This document shows positions 17,752 through 27,098 of a stretch of DNA of 56,356 bases, piece after piece. The notes below the pieces were generated by a model. That model did not search any database. It was not told the DNA's origin and saw only the letters and a list, made by a program, of their open reading frames with translations. The stretch is taken from assembly GCA_947165295.1 (NCBI GenBank), contig CAMUZU010000014.1, forward strand, positions 1 to 56,356, read 5' to 3'. Origin of the DNA: an uncultured Selenomonadales bacterium. Its GTDB lineage: Bacteria > Bacillota > Negativicutes > Selenomonadales > Selenomonadaceae. Each line of letters begins with the position of its first letter. Within the stretch, counting starts at the first letter, position 1. The translations under genes were made by a program, and so were the position numbers.

Positions 17752-20376
17752 TTGAAATTCATGACAGGCAAGGACATTTCGGCGGCATTTTTGCGCTTTT
17801 TCGAGGGCAAAGGCCATCTAATCATGCCGAGCGCGTCGCTGATACCCGAAAATGACCCGACTTTGTTGATGATTGGCGCGGGAATGGCACCTCTCAAGCC
17901 GTTTTTCACGGGAAAAATCAAGCCGCCGTGCCCGCGAGTGACGACAAATCAGCGTTGCGTGCGCACAGGCGACATTGAAAACGTCGGAAGAACCGCCAGA
18001 CACCACACAGCGTTCATGATGCTGGGAAATTTTTCGTTCGGAGACTATTTTAAGGCCGAAGCGATACCTTGGGCGTGGGAATTTTTAACTGAAGTGTGCG
18101 AATTGCCGCGTGAAAAGCTTTGGGTGTCGATTTATCCCGACGATGACGAGGCAGAACGCATTTGGATTGCGCAACCGGGCTTAAATCCGGCGCATATCGT
18201 GCGTTTGCAGGACAATTTTTGGGAAATTGGCCCCGGTCCGTGCGGTCCCGACAGCGAAATTTACATTGATCTGGGCGAAGAACGCGGTTGCGGCAAAAAA
18301 ACGTGCGCTCCGGGCTGTGATTGCGACAGATTTTTGGAAATTTGGAACCTCGTCTTCACGCAATTCGACAAAACCGAGTCCGGAGACTACAAACCGCTCG
18401 AACACAAGAATATTGACACCGGATGCGGTCTTGAACGCCTTGCAAGCGTCCTTCAACGCAAAAAATCCAACTTCGAGACCGATTTACTGTTCCCAATCAT
18501 CGAATACGTCGAAAAAATCAGCGGTTTTGCTTACGGAAGCGACGTTCGCAAGGATATTTCGATGAAAGTTATCGCGGATCACGCTCGTTCGATGGCTTTT
18601 ATGATTATGGACAAGATTTTGCCGTCAAATGAGGGTCGCGGATACGTTTTGAGACGAATTTTGCGCCGCGCAGTTCGTCACGGGCGAATTTTGGGCATAA
18701 AAAACGCATTTCTCGAAGGCGCGATTGACGTTGTGGCGAAAATTTACGCCGACATGCCCGATTTCGACGAACTTTCGCGAAATATTTCGTATATCAAGCG
18801 TGTTGTGCGCCTTGAAGAGGACAAATTTGCCGCTACGTTGGCTCAAGGCATGGAAGTTTTGACGCGTGAGATTGATTTTGCGAAATCAGCGGGCAAAAAT
18901 GAGCTTGACGGAGCCATTTGCTTCAAACTTTACGACACATTCGGCTTTCCGTTCGAGTTGACGGAGGAAATTTTGGCCGAAAACAACATTTTGCCCGACA
19001 AAAACGGTTTTGAAGCGGCGATGCAGGCTCAAAGACAACGCGCAAGGGCTGCTCGTGCCGCAAATGAACGCCTTGACGTGCCGGATTTGTCGAAAGTCGA
19101 CACTGAACGCCTTATTCGCGACGAAAAATGCACGAAATCGAAGGTTTTTGCGTTGTGGAAGGACGGAAAACTTGTCGAAGAGCTTCACGACGGCGAAAAT
19201 GCGGGCATTATCCTCGAATGCACGCCGTTTTATGCTGAAGGCGGCGGACAAGTCGGCGATTCGGGCTTGATTTTGGGCGAATTCGGTCGAATTACGGTTT
19301 CAAACGCGAAAAAATTGCCCGACGGCACGATTTATCACGAATCTTACGTTGAAGAAGGCCAAATTTCGGTCGGAGACGCCGTTGAGATTAAAATTGACCG
19401 CGATAAGAAGCTTTCATCGGCCAGAAATCACACTGCGACGCATTTATTGCAAGCTGCGTTGAAAAAAATCGTCGGAAATCAAGTAAATCAGGCGGGCTCG
19501 CTCGTAACACCCGAACGTTTGCGCTTTGACTTCACGAATTTGGAGCCTGTGACCGCAAAACAGCTCGCAGACGTCGAAGAACTCGTCAATGAAGAGATTT
19601 TGAAGGCCGTCGACGTTGAAATTCGTGAAATGCCGCTTGCCGAAGCGAAAAAACTGGGTGCGATGGCTCTTTTCGGCGAAAAATACGGCGAAATTGTCCG
19701 CGTCGTCAACGTTGAGGACTTCAGTTGCGAACTTTGCGGCGGTTCACACGTTAAAAACGTCGGTCAAATCGGTCGTTTTAAAATTATCAGCGAAAGCGGA
19801 ATTGCGGCGGGCGTTCGTCGCATTGAAGCTGTCACGGGACGTGCGGCGATTAAGGACGCGACTCACCAAAATCACTTGCTCAACGAAATTTCTGCGCTGT
19901 TGAAGGTTCGTGCCGACGACTTGCCCGCGCAGATTGAAAAAATTCTTGCCGAAGATAAAACCATGCGCAAACAACTTGCCGAAGCTCAAGCCCTGCGCGA
20001 ACGAGCCGAAGCTCAAAAACTTTTGGTCGGCGGCGAAGAAGTCAACGGTCTCAAGTACGTTAAAGGCGTCGTCAAGGCAAACACACCCGACGAATTGCGC
20101 ACGACGGCGGATTTTCTCAGCGACAAACTCGACGGCGGAGTTGTGGTGCTTGCGGCTGTCAACGACGGTAAAGTTTCGCTCGTCGTCAAGGCGGACAAGA
20201 AAGCTGTTTCCGCAGGCGTTCACGCGGGCAAAATCGTCAAAGAAATTTCCAAACTTGTTGGCGGCGGCGGCGGCGGACGGCCCGACATGGCTCAAGCGGG
20301 CGGCAAAAATCCCGACGGCGTCCCGCAAATGTTTGACGCGGCGTTGAAAATTCTTCAAGGTCTCGCGCAGAAATAA
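17752..20376 (+). CDS. alaS: Alanyl-tRNA synthetase
   Basis: This 874-residue cytoplasmic enzyme charges tRNA-Ala. The class II catalytic core at the N-terminus has TTNQRCVRTGDIENVG, GNFSFGDYFK and GPGPCGPDSEIY. The editing domain has the zinc ligands in HTATHLLQAAL and CELCGGSHV. The C-terminal DHHA1-type domain has the glycine-rich stretch before RPDMAQAGGKNPDG. Length is normal. The TTG at 17752 has GGAGGCG 7 nt before it; an ATG three codons later is too far from that SD. A CCCCCGAC/GTCGAGGG hairpin follows the stop. Confidence 0.97.
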   Translation: MKFMTGKDISAAFLRFFEGKGHLIMPSASLIPENDPTLLMIGAGMAPLKPFFTGKIKPPCPRVTTNQRCVRTGDIENVGRTARHHTAFMMLGNFSFGDYFKAEAIPWAWEFLTEVCELPREKLWVSIYPDDDEAERIWIAQPGLNPAHIVRLQDNFWEIGPGPCGPDSEIYIDLGEERGCGKKTCAPGCDCDRFLEIWNLVFTQFDKTESGDYKPLEHKNIDTGCGLERLASVLQRKKSNFETDLLFPIIEYVEKISGFAYGSDVRKDISMKVIADHARSMAFMIMDKILPSNEGRGYVLRRILRRAVRHGRILGIKNAFLEGAIDVVAKIYADMPDFDELSRNISYIKRVVRLEEDKFAATLAQGMEVLTREIDFAKSAGKNELDGAICFKLYDTFGFPFELTEEILAENNILPDKNGFEAAMQAQRQRARAARAANERLDVPDLSKVDTERLIRDEKCTKSKVFALWKDGKLVEELHDGENAGIILECTPFYAEGGGQVGDSGLILGEFGRITVSNAKKLPDGTIYHESYVEEGQISVGDAVEIKIDRDKKLSSARNHTATHLLQAALKKIVGNQVNQAGSLVTPERLRFDFTNLEPVTAKQLADVEELVNEEILKAVDVEIREMPLAEAKKLGAMALFGEKYGEIVRVVNVEDFSCELCGGSHVKNVGQIGRFKIISESGIAAGVRRIEAVTGRAAIKDATHQNHLLNEISALLKVRADDLPAQIEKILAEDKTMRKQLAEAQALRERAEAQKLLVGGEEVNGLKYVKGVVKANTPDELRTTADFLSDKLDGGVVVLAAVNDGKVSLVVKADKKAVSAGVHAGKIVKEISKLVGGGGGGRPDMAQAGGKNPDGVPQMFDAALKILQGLAQK

Positions 20377-20400
20377 ATTCATCACCGACAAAAAAATTTA

Positions 20401-20429
20401 TCCCCCGACGTGTGTCGAGGGATTTTTTG
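20401..20429 (+). terminator. Terminator after alaS
   Basis: TCCCCCGAC pairs with GTCGAGGGA around a GTGT loop, followed by TTTTTTG. A nearly identical copy, with the same A-rich lead-in, follows the TPR gene at 22206. Confidence 0.85.
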
Positions 20430-20430
20430 T

Positions 20431-20459
20431 TTGCGTCGCAAGTTCAAAAGTCGTAAAAT
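20431..20459 (+). promoter_or_regulatory. Promoter of the TPR protein gene
   Basis: TTGCGT at 20431-20436, a 17-nt spacer and TAAAAT at 20454-20459. An AAGGAGGTG SD and the ATG at 20491 follow. Confidence 0.75.
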
Positions 20460-20490
20460 TATTGCGCAACAATTTCAAGGAGGTGTCCGC

Positions 20491-22191
20491 ATGAGGAAAT
20501 TTATACGACAAACGCTGACGGCTCTGTTCGTCGCGGCAAATTTGTTCATCGTTTCGCCCGTCAACGCCGAAGTTCAAACTTACGAAGGCACCGACGAATA
20601 CATAATGAACGAGGCGGAAAATCTTGCCGTTGCGAAAGAACGCGCCAAAGAAAAAGCCTTGCGCAATGCCCGCGAAAAAGCCGGAGTTTATATCCACAGC
20701 TTTTCCAGGACGATTGACCTTGAACTTGTCGAGGACGAAATTATTTCAATCGTCAGCGGAGTTTTGCGCGTCATCGAAGTTCATTTCGACACGACGCCTT
20801 TGCCCGAAGCAAACGGTTTTACGATTCGGGCGACCGTCAAGGCAAACATCGACACTGCCGACTTGGAAAAGTGGTTGTACAAAGACGCCGAAGAACTTTC
20901 CAAAATCGTCGAGCAGGACAAAGAGCTTAAGCGTCAAGAAGAAGTTCAGGAACAGAAGATTGAGCAACTCAAGCAGGAATATGTTCGCGCCGAAACTCCC
21001 GAACAAAAAGAAGTTATCGTTAAGCAAATCGCCGACGAAGACAACGCCTTTCTGTCGAATCTCAAACTGCGCGAAGGCAACAAGTTTCGCGACGAAGGCA
21101 ACTTCAATCGTGCGGCGGAACTGTTTACCGATGCAATCGACATCAACCCCAAAAACGTTATTGCTTGGAACAATCGCGGCTGGGCTTGCGTCGAGCTGAA
21201 AAAGTACAAGGAAGCAATGTCCGACTTCGACAAAGCAATCGAACTTGACCCGAATATCTGGTATTCTTACTTAGGGCGCGGGCAAGTGTATTTCAATCAG
21301 AAAAAACAACCCGAAGCTTTCGCCGAATACAACAAAGCACTTCGAATCAATCCGAACAACGCCGTACTTTGGAACAATCGCGGCGCGGCACGAAGTTGGT
21401 TCAACAACTGGAAAGACGCCGTTCGCGACTACACAAAAGCCATCGAACTTGATCCGAATTATGCGCTTGCTTACCAAAATCGCGGCAATGTTTATCAGTT
21501 GTTGGGCGAAACGAAAAAAGCTCGCGAAGATTTTGAACGGGCGAACAAACTCCGTCGTTCAAACAAAAAAGACGACAAAGCGATTAACGAGGCGGATACC
21601 CTGCGCAAAAACGGCGATTATCAAGGTGCCATTGCGCTTTACAACCTGGCAATCGAAACAAGCCCGAACAACGCCGTACTTTGGAACAATCGCGGCAACA
21701 TTTACGGCGACAACTTGAAGGATTATGACAAAGCCATCGCCGATTTTAACAAAGCACTGGAACTCAATCCGAATTATGCGTATGCGTATCATAATCGCGG
21801 ATTAAATTACAGCCGTATGAAAAATTACGAACAAGCCCTTGCCGACTACACCAAGGCTGTCGAACTTGAACCAAGTTTTGGCAACGCGTACAACAGTCGC
21901 GGTCTTGCCTATCTTGACGGCTTTCAAAATTACACGCGGGCGATTGAGGAATTCAACAAGTCGATTCAGCTTGACCCGAATTCCAAATATCCTTACGCGA
22001 ATCTCGGTCGGGCGTTGACCGCGCTGAAAGATTATAAGCCGGCTCTCGTGAATTTTGACAAGGCGATTCAACTTGATCCGAATTACGGCTATGCTTATTG
22101 GCATCGCGGCAAATGTTTCGAGGCAATGGGCGACGCCGCCAAAGCTCAAGCCGACTTTGCTAAGGCAAAAGAACTTGGCTTTAACGGTTGA
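20491..22191 (+). CDS. Secreted tetratricopeptide-repeat protein
   Basis: 566 residues. A signal peptide (to about residue 27, SPVNAEV) is followed by an alpha/beta region of about 100 residues (to LEKWLYKD) that looks like the LPP20/FlgT-type small exported domains. A charged coiled-coil region (about 130-190) comes next, then about eleven TPR units from residue 190 to the end. Several repeats share WNNRG or YxNRG followed by DxxKAIELDPN. TPR arrays act as protein-binding scaffolds; partners are unknown. The ATG at 20491 has AAGGAGGTG and starts the signal peptide; the frame is open further upstream. It is monocistronic, between its own promoter and a terminator. Confidence 0.88.
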   Translation: MRKFIRQTLTALFVAANLFIVSPVNAEVQTYEGTDEYIMNEAENLAVAKERAKEKALRNAREKAGVYIHSFSRTIDLELVEDEIISIVSGVLRVIEVHFDTTPLPEANGFTIRATVKANIDTADLEKWLYKDAEELSKIVEQDKELKRQEEVQEQKIEQLKQEYVRAETPEQKEVIVKQIADEDNAFLSNLKLREGNKFRDEGNFNRAAELFTDAIDINPKNVIAWNNRGWACVELKKYKEAMSDFDKAIELDPNIWYSYLGRGQVYFNQKKQPEAFAEYNKALRINPNNAVLWNNRGAARSWFNNWKDAVRDYTKAIELDPNYALAYQNRGNVYQLLGETKKAREDFERANKLRRSNKKDDKAINEADTLRKNGDYQGAIALYNLAIETSPNNAVLWNNRGNIYGDNLKDYDKAIADFNKALELNPNYAYAYHNRGLNYSRMKNYEQALADYTKAVELEPSFGNAYNSRGLAYLDGFQNYTRAIEEFNKSIQLDPNSKYPYANLGRALTALKDYKPALVNFDKAIQLDPNYGYAYWHRGKCFEAMGDAAKAQADFAKAKELGFNG

Positions 22192-22205
22192 CGACAAAAA
22201 ATTTA

Positions 22206-22233
22206 TCCCCCGACGTGTGTCGAGGGATTTTTT
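22206..22233 (+). terminator. Terminator after the TPR gene
   Basis: TCCCCCGAC/GTCGAGGGA hairpin followed by TTTTTTG. It is essentially the same sequence as the terminator at 20401 on the other side of the gene. Confidence 0.85.
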
Positions 22234-22246
22234 GTTGCGATAACGT

Positions 22247-22657
22247 TCAGCGTTTCGGCTCCGTGGCGATTGAAACTTTGCGTGCGCCCGATTTCTTCAG
22301 CAAGTCAAGTACGGCAACAATATTTTCGTAACGCGAATTTTTGTCGCCGCGCAACACGAAGACGGTTTCCGCGTCCGCCGACAACGCCGCATGAATTTGT
22401 TCGTCGAGCTTTTGACTTGGCGCACTGTCTTTGCCGAAAAGTACTTCGCCGCTTTCGAGGACGGTTATCGCGACGACGTTCGGGCGCGTCTCTTTGGCGG
22501 CCGTCGACGATTGCGGCAGGCTCACGGGCAGCGTGTTCGTCTGCGTCATGTAAATCGTGCCCAGCATGAAGAACACCAGCAAGAACAGCATGATGTCAAT
22601 CATCGGGATTATCATGACGAGCGGCTGAGTTTTTTCGCGGAAGTCACGCCTTTTCAT
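22247..22657 (-). CDS. exbD: ExbD/TolR family biopolymer transport protein
   Basis: 136 residues with one N-terminal membrane segment (IIPMIDIMLFLLVFFMLG). It contains the conserved Asp of the proton path (MIDIMLFLL) and a periplasmic domain ending in a short alpha/beta fold with LDLLKKSGARKVSIAT. With ExbB it would use the proton gradient to power an outer-membrane (TonB-type) or cell-envelope process. The ATG at 22657 lies 14 nt inside the end of exbB and has GGGTGG as SD, so the genes are coupled. No tonB or TonB-dependent receptor is in the window. Confidence 0.92.
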   Translation of the reverse strand: MKRRDFREKTQPLVMIIPMIDIMLFLLVFFMLGTIYMTQTNTLPVSLPQSSTAAKETRPNVVAITVLESGEVLFGKDSAPSQKLDEQIHAALSADAETVFVLRGDKNSRYENIVAVLDLLKKSGARKVSIATEPKR

Positions 22658-23258
22658 GTCGACCACCCAATCTCGCAAGCACAATGTTGACCGCCTTGTC
22701 GAGCGTCGTTAAACTTTCGTCGAGTTTCTGCGCGAAGTACGTGTGGACAATCAGCGCGAAAATTGCCACGCACAAGCCCGCCGCCGTCGCGATTAACGCT
22801 TCGCCGATACCGCCGGTTATCGCAAGCGGCTGACCCGTCTGCAAGCTGAAAATGTTGAACGAATCAATCATGCCCGAAATTGTTCCGAGCAAGCCGAGCA
22901 AAGGCGCAAGCGTGACGATCGTCGACAGGTAATTCAGCCGTGCGCGAAGTCTCATTGCCTCTTCGTCGTAAGCGACGTTAAGCGCAAGTTCGACGTTGTC
23001 GCCCGCAACCGACGCTTTGACGCCCGCAAGTGCCACGAGTCCCGCACAGGAATTTTCGTTGCGGCAAAAGCTCAACACTTCGCCCGCCTGCTGAGTTCGC
23101 AAACGTTCGTTCAGCGCGGACAAAAAATTTTCGGCGTCGCGGGTTGCGTGACGATAAAACCTGAAACGCTCAATGCCGATTGCGGCGACGGCGACCGAGC
23201 AAGCCGACAGCAGGTACATGACGAATCCGCCCTTGGCGAAAAGTTCTGCGGCATCCAA
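22644..23258 (-). CDS. exbB: ExbB/TolQ family proton channel protein
   Basis: About 204 residues with three membrane segments: one near the start (GGFVMYLLSACSVAVAAIGI) and two in the conserved MotA/TolQ/ExbB block (TIVTLAPLLGLLGTISGMI and GGIGEALIATAAGLCVAIF). I prefer the TTG at 23258, which has GGAG 8 nt upstream. A TTG at 23276 would add six residues but lies upstream of that SD. It is the first gene of the exbBD pair and divergent from apbE. Confidence 0.92.
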   Translation of the reverse strand: MDAAELFAKGGFVMYLLSACSVAVAAIGIERFRFYRHATRDAENFLSALNERLRTQQAGEVLSFCRNENSCAGLVALAGVKASVAGDNVELALNVAYDEEAMRLRARLNYLSTIVTLAPLLGLLGTISGMIDSFNIFSLQTGQPLAITGGIGEALIATAAGLCVAIFALIVHTYFAQKLDESLTTLDKAVNIVLARLGGRHEKA

Positions 23259-23315
23259 AAGAATCGCTCCAATCAAATCGTTTTCGGCAGGATAGCATAT
23301 CGAGGAGGTTTGCGC

Positions 23316-24218
23316 ATGAAAAATTTTTTCGCGGCGACGATTTTGTTCGCGACGTTGCTGTTGACGGGCTGCAGTTCAAGCGTCGAACGCACGGAAATTT
23401 TCATGGGCACGGTCGTCACGCTCAAGGCGAACGGTTTGAACGCTCAAGCCGCCGTCGACGAAAGTTTTCACGCGATTGCCGAACTTGAACAAAACATTTC
23501 CGCCGACGTTGCCAAAATCGAATCAACTGACGAGTTTGTTGACGTGTCGCCCGACGTGTACAAGATTTTGCAAACCGCGCAGATTTTTTCCGAGATGACG
23601 GGCGGTGCTTTCGACGTGACTTGCGGCGCGGCGGTTGACCTTTGGGCTGTCGGCACGGACAAGCCACGCGTCCCGACGAGCGACGAACTTGCGGCGGTGA
23701 AAAGTTTTGTCGGGCGTGAACGTCTTCACCTGCGCGGCGGACAAGTTCACGTCGACAGAGGCGTCAAACTCAACTTGGGCGGCGTCGGCAAAGGTTACGG
23801 CGTCGACGTTGTCCGAAAGATTTTCGCGTCGCACGGCATTGACGACGGCTTGATTGACTTCGGCACAAGCACGATTTTTGCGGTCGGTCGGAAGCGAATC
23901 GGCGTCAAGAATCCGCGCAAGCCCGACGAAATTTCAACGATTGTCGAACTTGAAAATTCCGCGCTGTCGACTTCGGGCGACTACGAAAAATTTTTCGTCG
24001 CGAACGGTCGGCGGTACAGTCACATCATTGACCCGAAAACCTGCGCGCCCGTCGAAGGCGAAAACTTTTCCGTGACCGTCGTCGTTGACGGCAGCTGTGA
24101 ACTTTGCGCAACCGTCGCGGACATTTTGAGCACGGCGGCCGTCGTCAATCGCAAACGCGTCGAAGAAATTCTGTCGCAACAAAAAATCCCCGCCAAATTT
24201 GTCGACGGGGACTTTTGA
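23316..24218 (+). CDS. apbE: FAD:protein FMN transferase (ApbE), lipoprotein
   Basis: About 300 residues. It links FMN covalently to threonine residues of exported flavoproteins such as Rnf or Nqr subunits. A lipobox (LLLTGC) predicts an outer-face lipid anchor. ApbE motifs are MGTVVTLKANG, GGAFDVTCGAAVDLW, KLNLGGVGKGYGVD, LSTSGDYEKFF and the HIIDPKTCAPVE block. The region that is usually DxGGN reads IDFGTST, a departure from the common form. The ATG at 23316 has GAGGAGG; the frame is open for 56 codons upstream but without SD or signal sequence. No Rnf/Nqr genes are in the window. Confidence 0.93.
   Translation: MKNFFAATILFATLLLTGCSSSVERTEIFMGTVVTLKANGLNAQAAVDESFHAIAELEQNISADVAKIESTDEFVDVSPDVYKILQTAQIFSEMTGGAFDVTCGAAVDLWAVGTDKPRVPTSDELAAVKSFVGRERLHLRGGQVHVDRGVKLNLGGVGKGYGVDVVRKIFASHGIDDGLIDFGTSTIFAVGRKRIGVKNPRKPDEISTIVELENSALSTSGDYEKFFVANGRRYSHIIDPKTCAPVEGENFSVTVVVDGSCELCATVADILSTAAVVNRKRVEEILSQQKIPAKFVDGDF
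24186..24216. terminator. Bidirectional terminator at the apbE / DUF5693 junction
   Basis: TCCCCGCC and GACGGGGA pair across AAATTTGTC. An A-run lies before the hairpin and TTTTG after it. It sits in the last codons of apbE, and on the minus strand it ends the DUF5693 transcript with a run of six T. Confidence 0.7.
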
Positions 24219-24221
24219 ACG

Positions 24222-26294
24222 TCACGCTTGTTGTTTTCGTGCGAAGAAGACGACTTGCAGGAAGATTATCAACACCGCGCCAATTAACGCGCCGGGAATC
24301 AGCCCGTCAAGCCCGCGCATGAACGACATCAGAATCGGCGTGCGCATGTGTGCGAACGTTTCGACCATCGAGCCTTGACCGATTGTCGCCGCCAAAACCA
24401 GCACGAAGCAGATCATCTTCGGGAACTTTTTCAGGAACGCCGCGAACGCCAGCATGAACGCCGGGTGTCCGAAGAAAATTTCTTTCGAGCGCGGCCGTGC
24501 GTAAAACATTTGTTCGAGCATGGCGCGGATTTTCATTTCGACGCCCGAAACCGGCATGCCCGACGTGTGACCGCTGCGCAAAACCAGCACGACCAATCCG
24601 CCAAGCACAATCAACAGCACGAGGAAAGTTTTCACGCTGACGGGTCTGTCGAGCAACTCTTTTATCTGCGTCGCGGCGGGAACGTTCTTGCGCACTTCGT
24701 CGACGACGTTGAATCGTTGCAGGAAGGCGACCGCGACCAAAATCGGCGGCAGGACGAACGTCAACTTGATGCCGCGGAAAATTTCAAACTCCAGGAAATA
24801 CGACACGTCCGACAACGCGCCCGACAGGTAAGCCGCGCCCGTCATTGACAGCACGCCCGTCACCAACAGCGCGAAAGCCGAAGTCCACACGAGCTGAAAC
24901 GTCGACAAATTTTCTTTGAGCCGAGCCACGCGGTTGCGGATTTTGATTTTGTATTGAATGACGCGCAACAAGTCCAGTTGCCAGATTATCGCCAACGCGG
25001 GGAACAAACTTGCGCTGAAGAACGCCGCCAGCAGTCGAACTTTGCCGCCCGCGCCCATCAAAACCGGAATTGCCGCAAGCAACGCAAGTACCGCGAAGAT
25101 TTGCAGTTGACGACGCGGGTTGCGGTTGAGCCTGCGCGAAATAAGCGACAGATACAGCACGCCCGCCGCAACGACGCCGACAATCACCAGCGCACGCAAA
25201 ATGACGTTCGGGTAATAATTTTCAAACGTGCCCGCCTTGCCGAAAGTGAAACCATCGCGCTCAAGCACGTCGTGCACGTCGCGGAAATACTTCAGGTTCG
25301 TCTCCAAAAGCGTCATGTCGGGCAAAGGTTTTCCGTACGGGCGCAACAAGTTGATTCGGATGTTGCGTTCTCTGTCGGTTGTCGACCAGCGATTGACCGC
25401 CGCACTCATTGCAAGTTTGGGCTGTTCGTCCTTCGGAATTGCATAAAGTCGCGCCACGTGGTTTTCGCCGATTCGCTGAGCAAGGTAATACATGCCCGTC
25501 TGCGGATAAAATTGCAGTTGCGTAAAGTGTTCAATCACGCCGAGCGTCAATTCGCGTTGCGTGAAAAGTTGAGCCGTCATGTCCAAAAAGTTTGACGCGC
25601 CGAGAACTTCGGGGCCGTCGAAAACGACTTCGGATATCGGGTAATGTTTGATTCTGTCAAAAACGAACTGAATGTTGTCCGACGTGCACTTGTGAAAATT
25701 CATCGGTCGGGCAAGAATCATGAAACCTGCGGCGCGAGCCTTGTCCATTTCGTCGCGGGGCAAACCGAGCGGCATCTTCATGAGTTCGCCGTAATAGCCT
25801 TTGACTTCGATAACTTCAATGCCGCCGACGGCAAAGACTTTCACGCGCTCTTCGCCGAGCCGCTGAAACAAAGCTTCCTTCGTGTCGTTGTAGCTTTGAA
25901 GGTCGCCGCCGATAACGTAAACGCGATTGGGCTTGATGTAACCGAATTCAATCGTCTGCCGCCAAAGATCGTTGGACAGCGTGCCGCTCTGATAGTTCGA
26001 CAGAATTTCGCTGCCGTCAATGGCGAAGACTTTGCCCGCACGATTGAGCCGTTCGAGCGTCGAATCGTAAACGGCAAGCGACGTAATGCCCGCGTCTTTG
26101 ACTTGTTTCAACACGTCGTCAAGTTCAAGGCCTTCAATCGCGGCAAGTTCGGCAATAGAGCGGAAGTCCGTCGCCATGTCGACTTGCATGTTGTCGCTTT
26201 CGACGACGTAACGTTGACCGGCGATAATCAGCGCGGCGAAAAGTCCAATGCCGATAACAATCAGCAACGTGCGGTTGTAAAGAAATTTTTTCAT
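24222..26294 (-). CDS. DUF5693 family membrane protein
   Basis: 690 residues. An N-terminal membrane segment (LLIVIGIGLFAALIIAG) is followed by a large extracytoplasmic domain (about 35-365) and then seven or more membrane segments to the basic C-terminus (ARKQQA). The N-domain opening, with SIAELAAIEGLELDDVLKQV then GITSLAVYDST, matches DUF5693, a family of unknown function found mainly in Firmicutes and often near cell-surface polysaccharide genes (from memory). The start is only 6 nt after the DUF2993 stop, with no clear SD, which suggests translational coupling. Confidence 0.8.
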   Translation of the reverse strand: MKKFLYNRTLLIVIGIGLFAALIIAGQRYVVESDNMQVDMATDFRSIAELAAIEGLELDDVLKQVKDAGITSLAVYDSTLERLNRAGKVFAIDGSEILSNYQSGTLSNDLWRQTIEFGYIKPNRVYVIGGDLQSYNDTKEALFQRLGEERVKVFAVGGIEVIEVKGYYGELMKMPLGLPRDEMDKARAAGFMILARPMNFHKCTSDNIQFVFDRIKHYPISEVVFDGPEVLGASNFLDMTAQLFTQRELTLGVIEHFTQLQFYPQTGMYYLAQRIGENHVARLYAIPKDEQPKLAMSAAVNRWSTTDRERNIRINLLRPYGKPLPDMTLLETNLKYFRDVHDVLERDGFTFGKAGTFENYYPNVILRALVIVGVVAAGVLYLSLISRRLNRNPRRQLQIFAVLALLAAIPVLMGAGGKVRLLAAFFSASLFPALAIIWQLDLLRVIQYKIKIRNRVARLKENLSTFQLVWTSAFALLVTGVLSMTGAAYLSGALSDVSYFLEFEIFRGIKLTFVLPPILVAVAFLQRFNVVDEVRKNVPAATQIKELLDRPVSVKTFLVLLIVLGGLVVLVLRSGHTSGMPVSGVEMKIRAMLEQMFYARPRSKEIFFGHPAFMLAFAAFLKKFPKMICFVLVLAATIGQGSMVETFAHMRTPILMSFMRGLDGLIPGALIGAVLIIFLQVVFFARKQQA

Positions 26295-26300
26295 GGGCAG

Positions 26301-27011
26301 TTACCGCGTCGCTTTGACGAACGCCTCGCCGTCGCGCATCTCCACCGTGCGGAATTGCATCCCGAACGGCATTTTGACGGCTTCGGTGAGGTTGATGTCG
26401 CCCAAGAATTTGTCGAGGTTAATTCGGCGCAAGACAGCGTTCTCCAAGTTCAAATGCAGAATCTGAAAGTACAAGTCGCCGTCGCGTGCGACAATCTGTC
26501 CGCCGAGTTGAACGTCCGCTTCACGGCCGAGAATTTTGACTTTGCCCGACGCGGCGATACCTTCGGGCGACATGGCAACCATCGGATTTTTCACGGCGTC
26601 GACTTTGCGCGCAAGGAAGTCGCGAAGACTTTCCGCCGTAATGACGCCGCTGAGTTCAAGGCTTTCCGCCGACGACAAACAGCGGTTCGTGTGTTCTTGA
26701 CTGCTGATGCCTTCGGTCGGGAAGAGAATTTCTTTCACGTCGACTTTGAGCGTGTCGCCCGAAAGATCAACCTGCTTTAAGTTCAAGTCGCCAATCGTCG
26801 CGTCGGCTGCCGTGCAGTGAAGTTTGTCGACGTAGCCGAAAGAAATTTTCGCGGCGGGCAACGAGTCCAACGTCAACGAAACTTCCTGCGCGTGCGTGAA
26901 GTCGGTCACCAAGTTTTTAAGATAGTTCGTCAAGGCTTTGGGCACGGCGAATTGAACGACGGCACCCGCGGCGACAAGCACGACGACTATCGCGGTCAAA
27001 AATTTTTTCAT
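26301..27011 (-). CDS. DUF2993 (LmeA-like) exported protein
   Basis: 236 residues with an N-terminal signal or anchor (MKKFLTAIVVVLVAAGAVV). Features of DUF2993 are the opening after the anchor, the pattern SLPAAKISFGYVDKLHC, the long beta-rich middle with LKQVDLSGDTLKVDV, and a closing stretch on membrane-facing beta strands. DUF2993/LmeA proteins are periplasmic or envelope lipid-binding proteins; a specific role is not shown. AGGAGTG precedes the ATG. It is first of a two-gene unit with DUF5693, so the two may act together in the envelope. Confidence 0.78.
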   Translation of the reverse strand: MKKFLTAIVVVLVAAGAVVQFAVPKALTNYLKNLVTDFTHAQEVSLTLDSLPAAKISFGYVDKLHCTAADATIGDLNLKQVDLSGDTLKVDVKEILFPTEGISSQEHTNRCLSSAESLELSGVITAESLRDFLARKVDAVKNPMVAMSPEGIAASGKVKILGREADVQLGGQIVARDGDLYFQILHLNLENAVLRRINLDKFLGDINLTEAVKMPFGMQFRTVEMRDGEAFVKATR

Positions 27012-27027
27012 ACGTTAAGCACTCCTG

Positions 27028-27098
27028 TAAGGGACAAGGGACAAGTGGTAAGGGACAAGTGTTTTGAACTTGTCCCGTGTCCCTTCGCTCTTGTCCCT
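27028..27098. repeat. Cluster of GGGACAAG direct and inverted heptamer repeats
   Basis: Between the prfB stop and the DUF2993 gene the unit GGGACAA occurs three times in one direction (27040-27075 region) and TTGTCCC/TGTCCC three times in the opposite direction. Together they form a long imperfect hairpin around TTTTGAA. It could act as a terminator or 3' stabiliser for prfB, or be a spread of simple repeats. Few bases here are unrelated to the unit. Confidence 0.7.
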
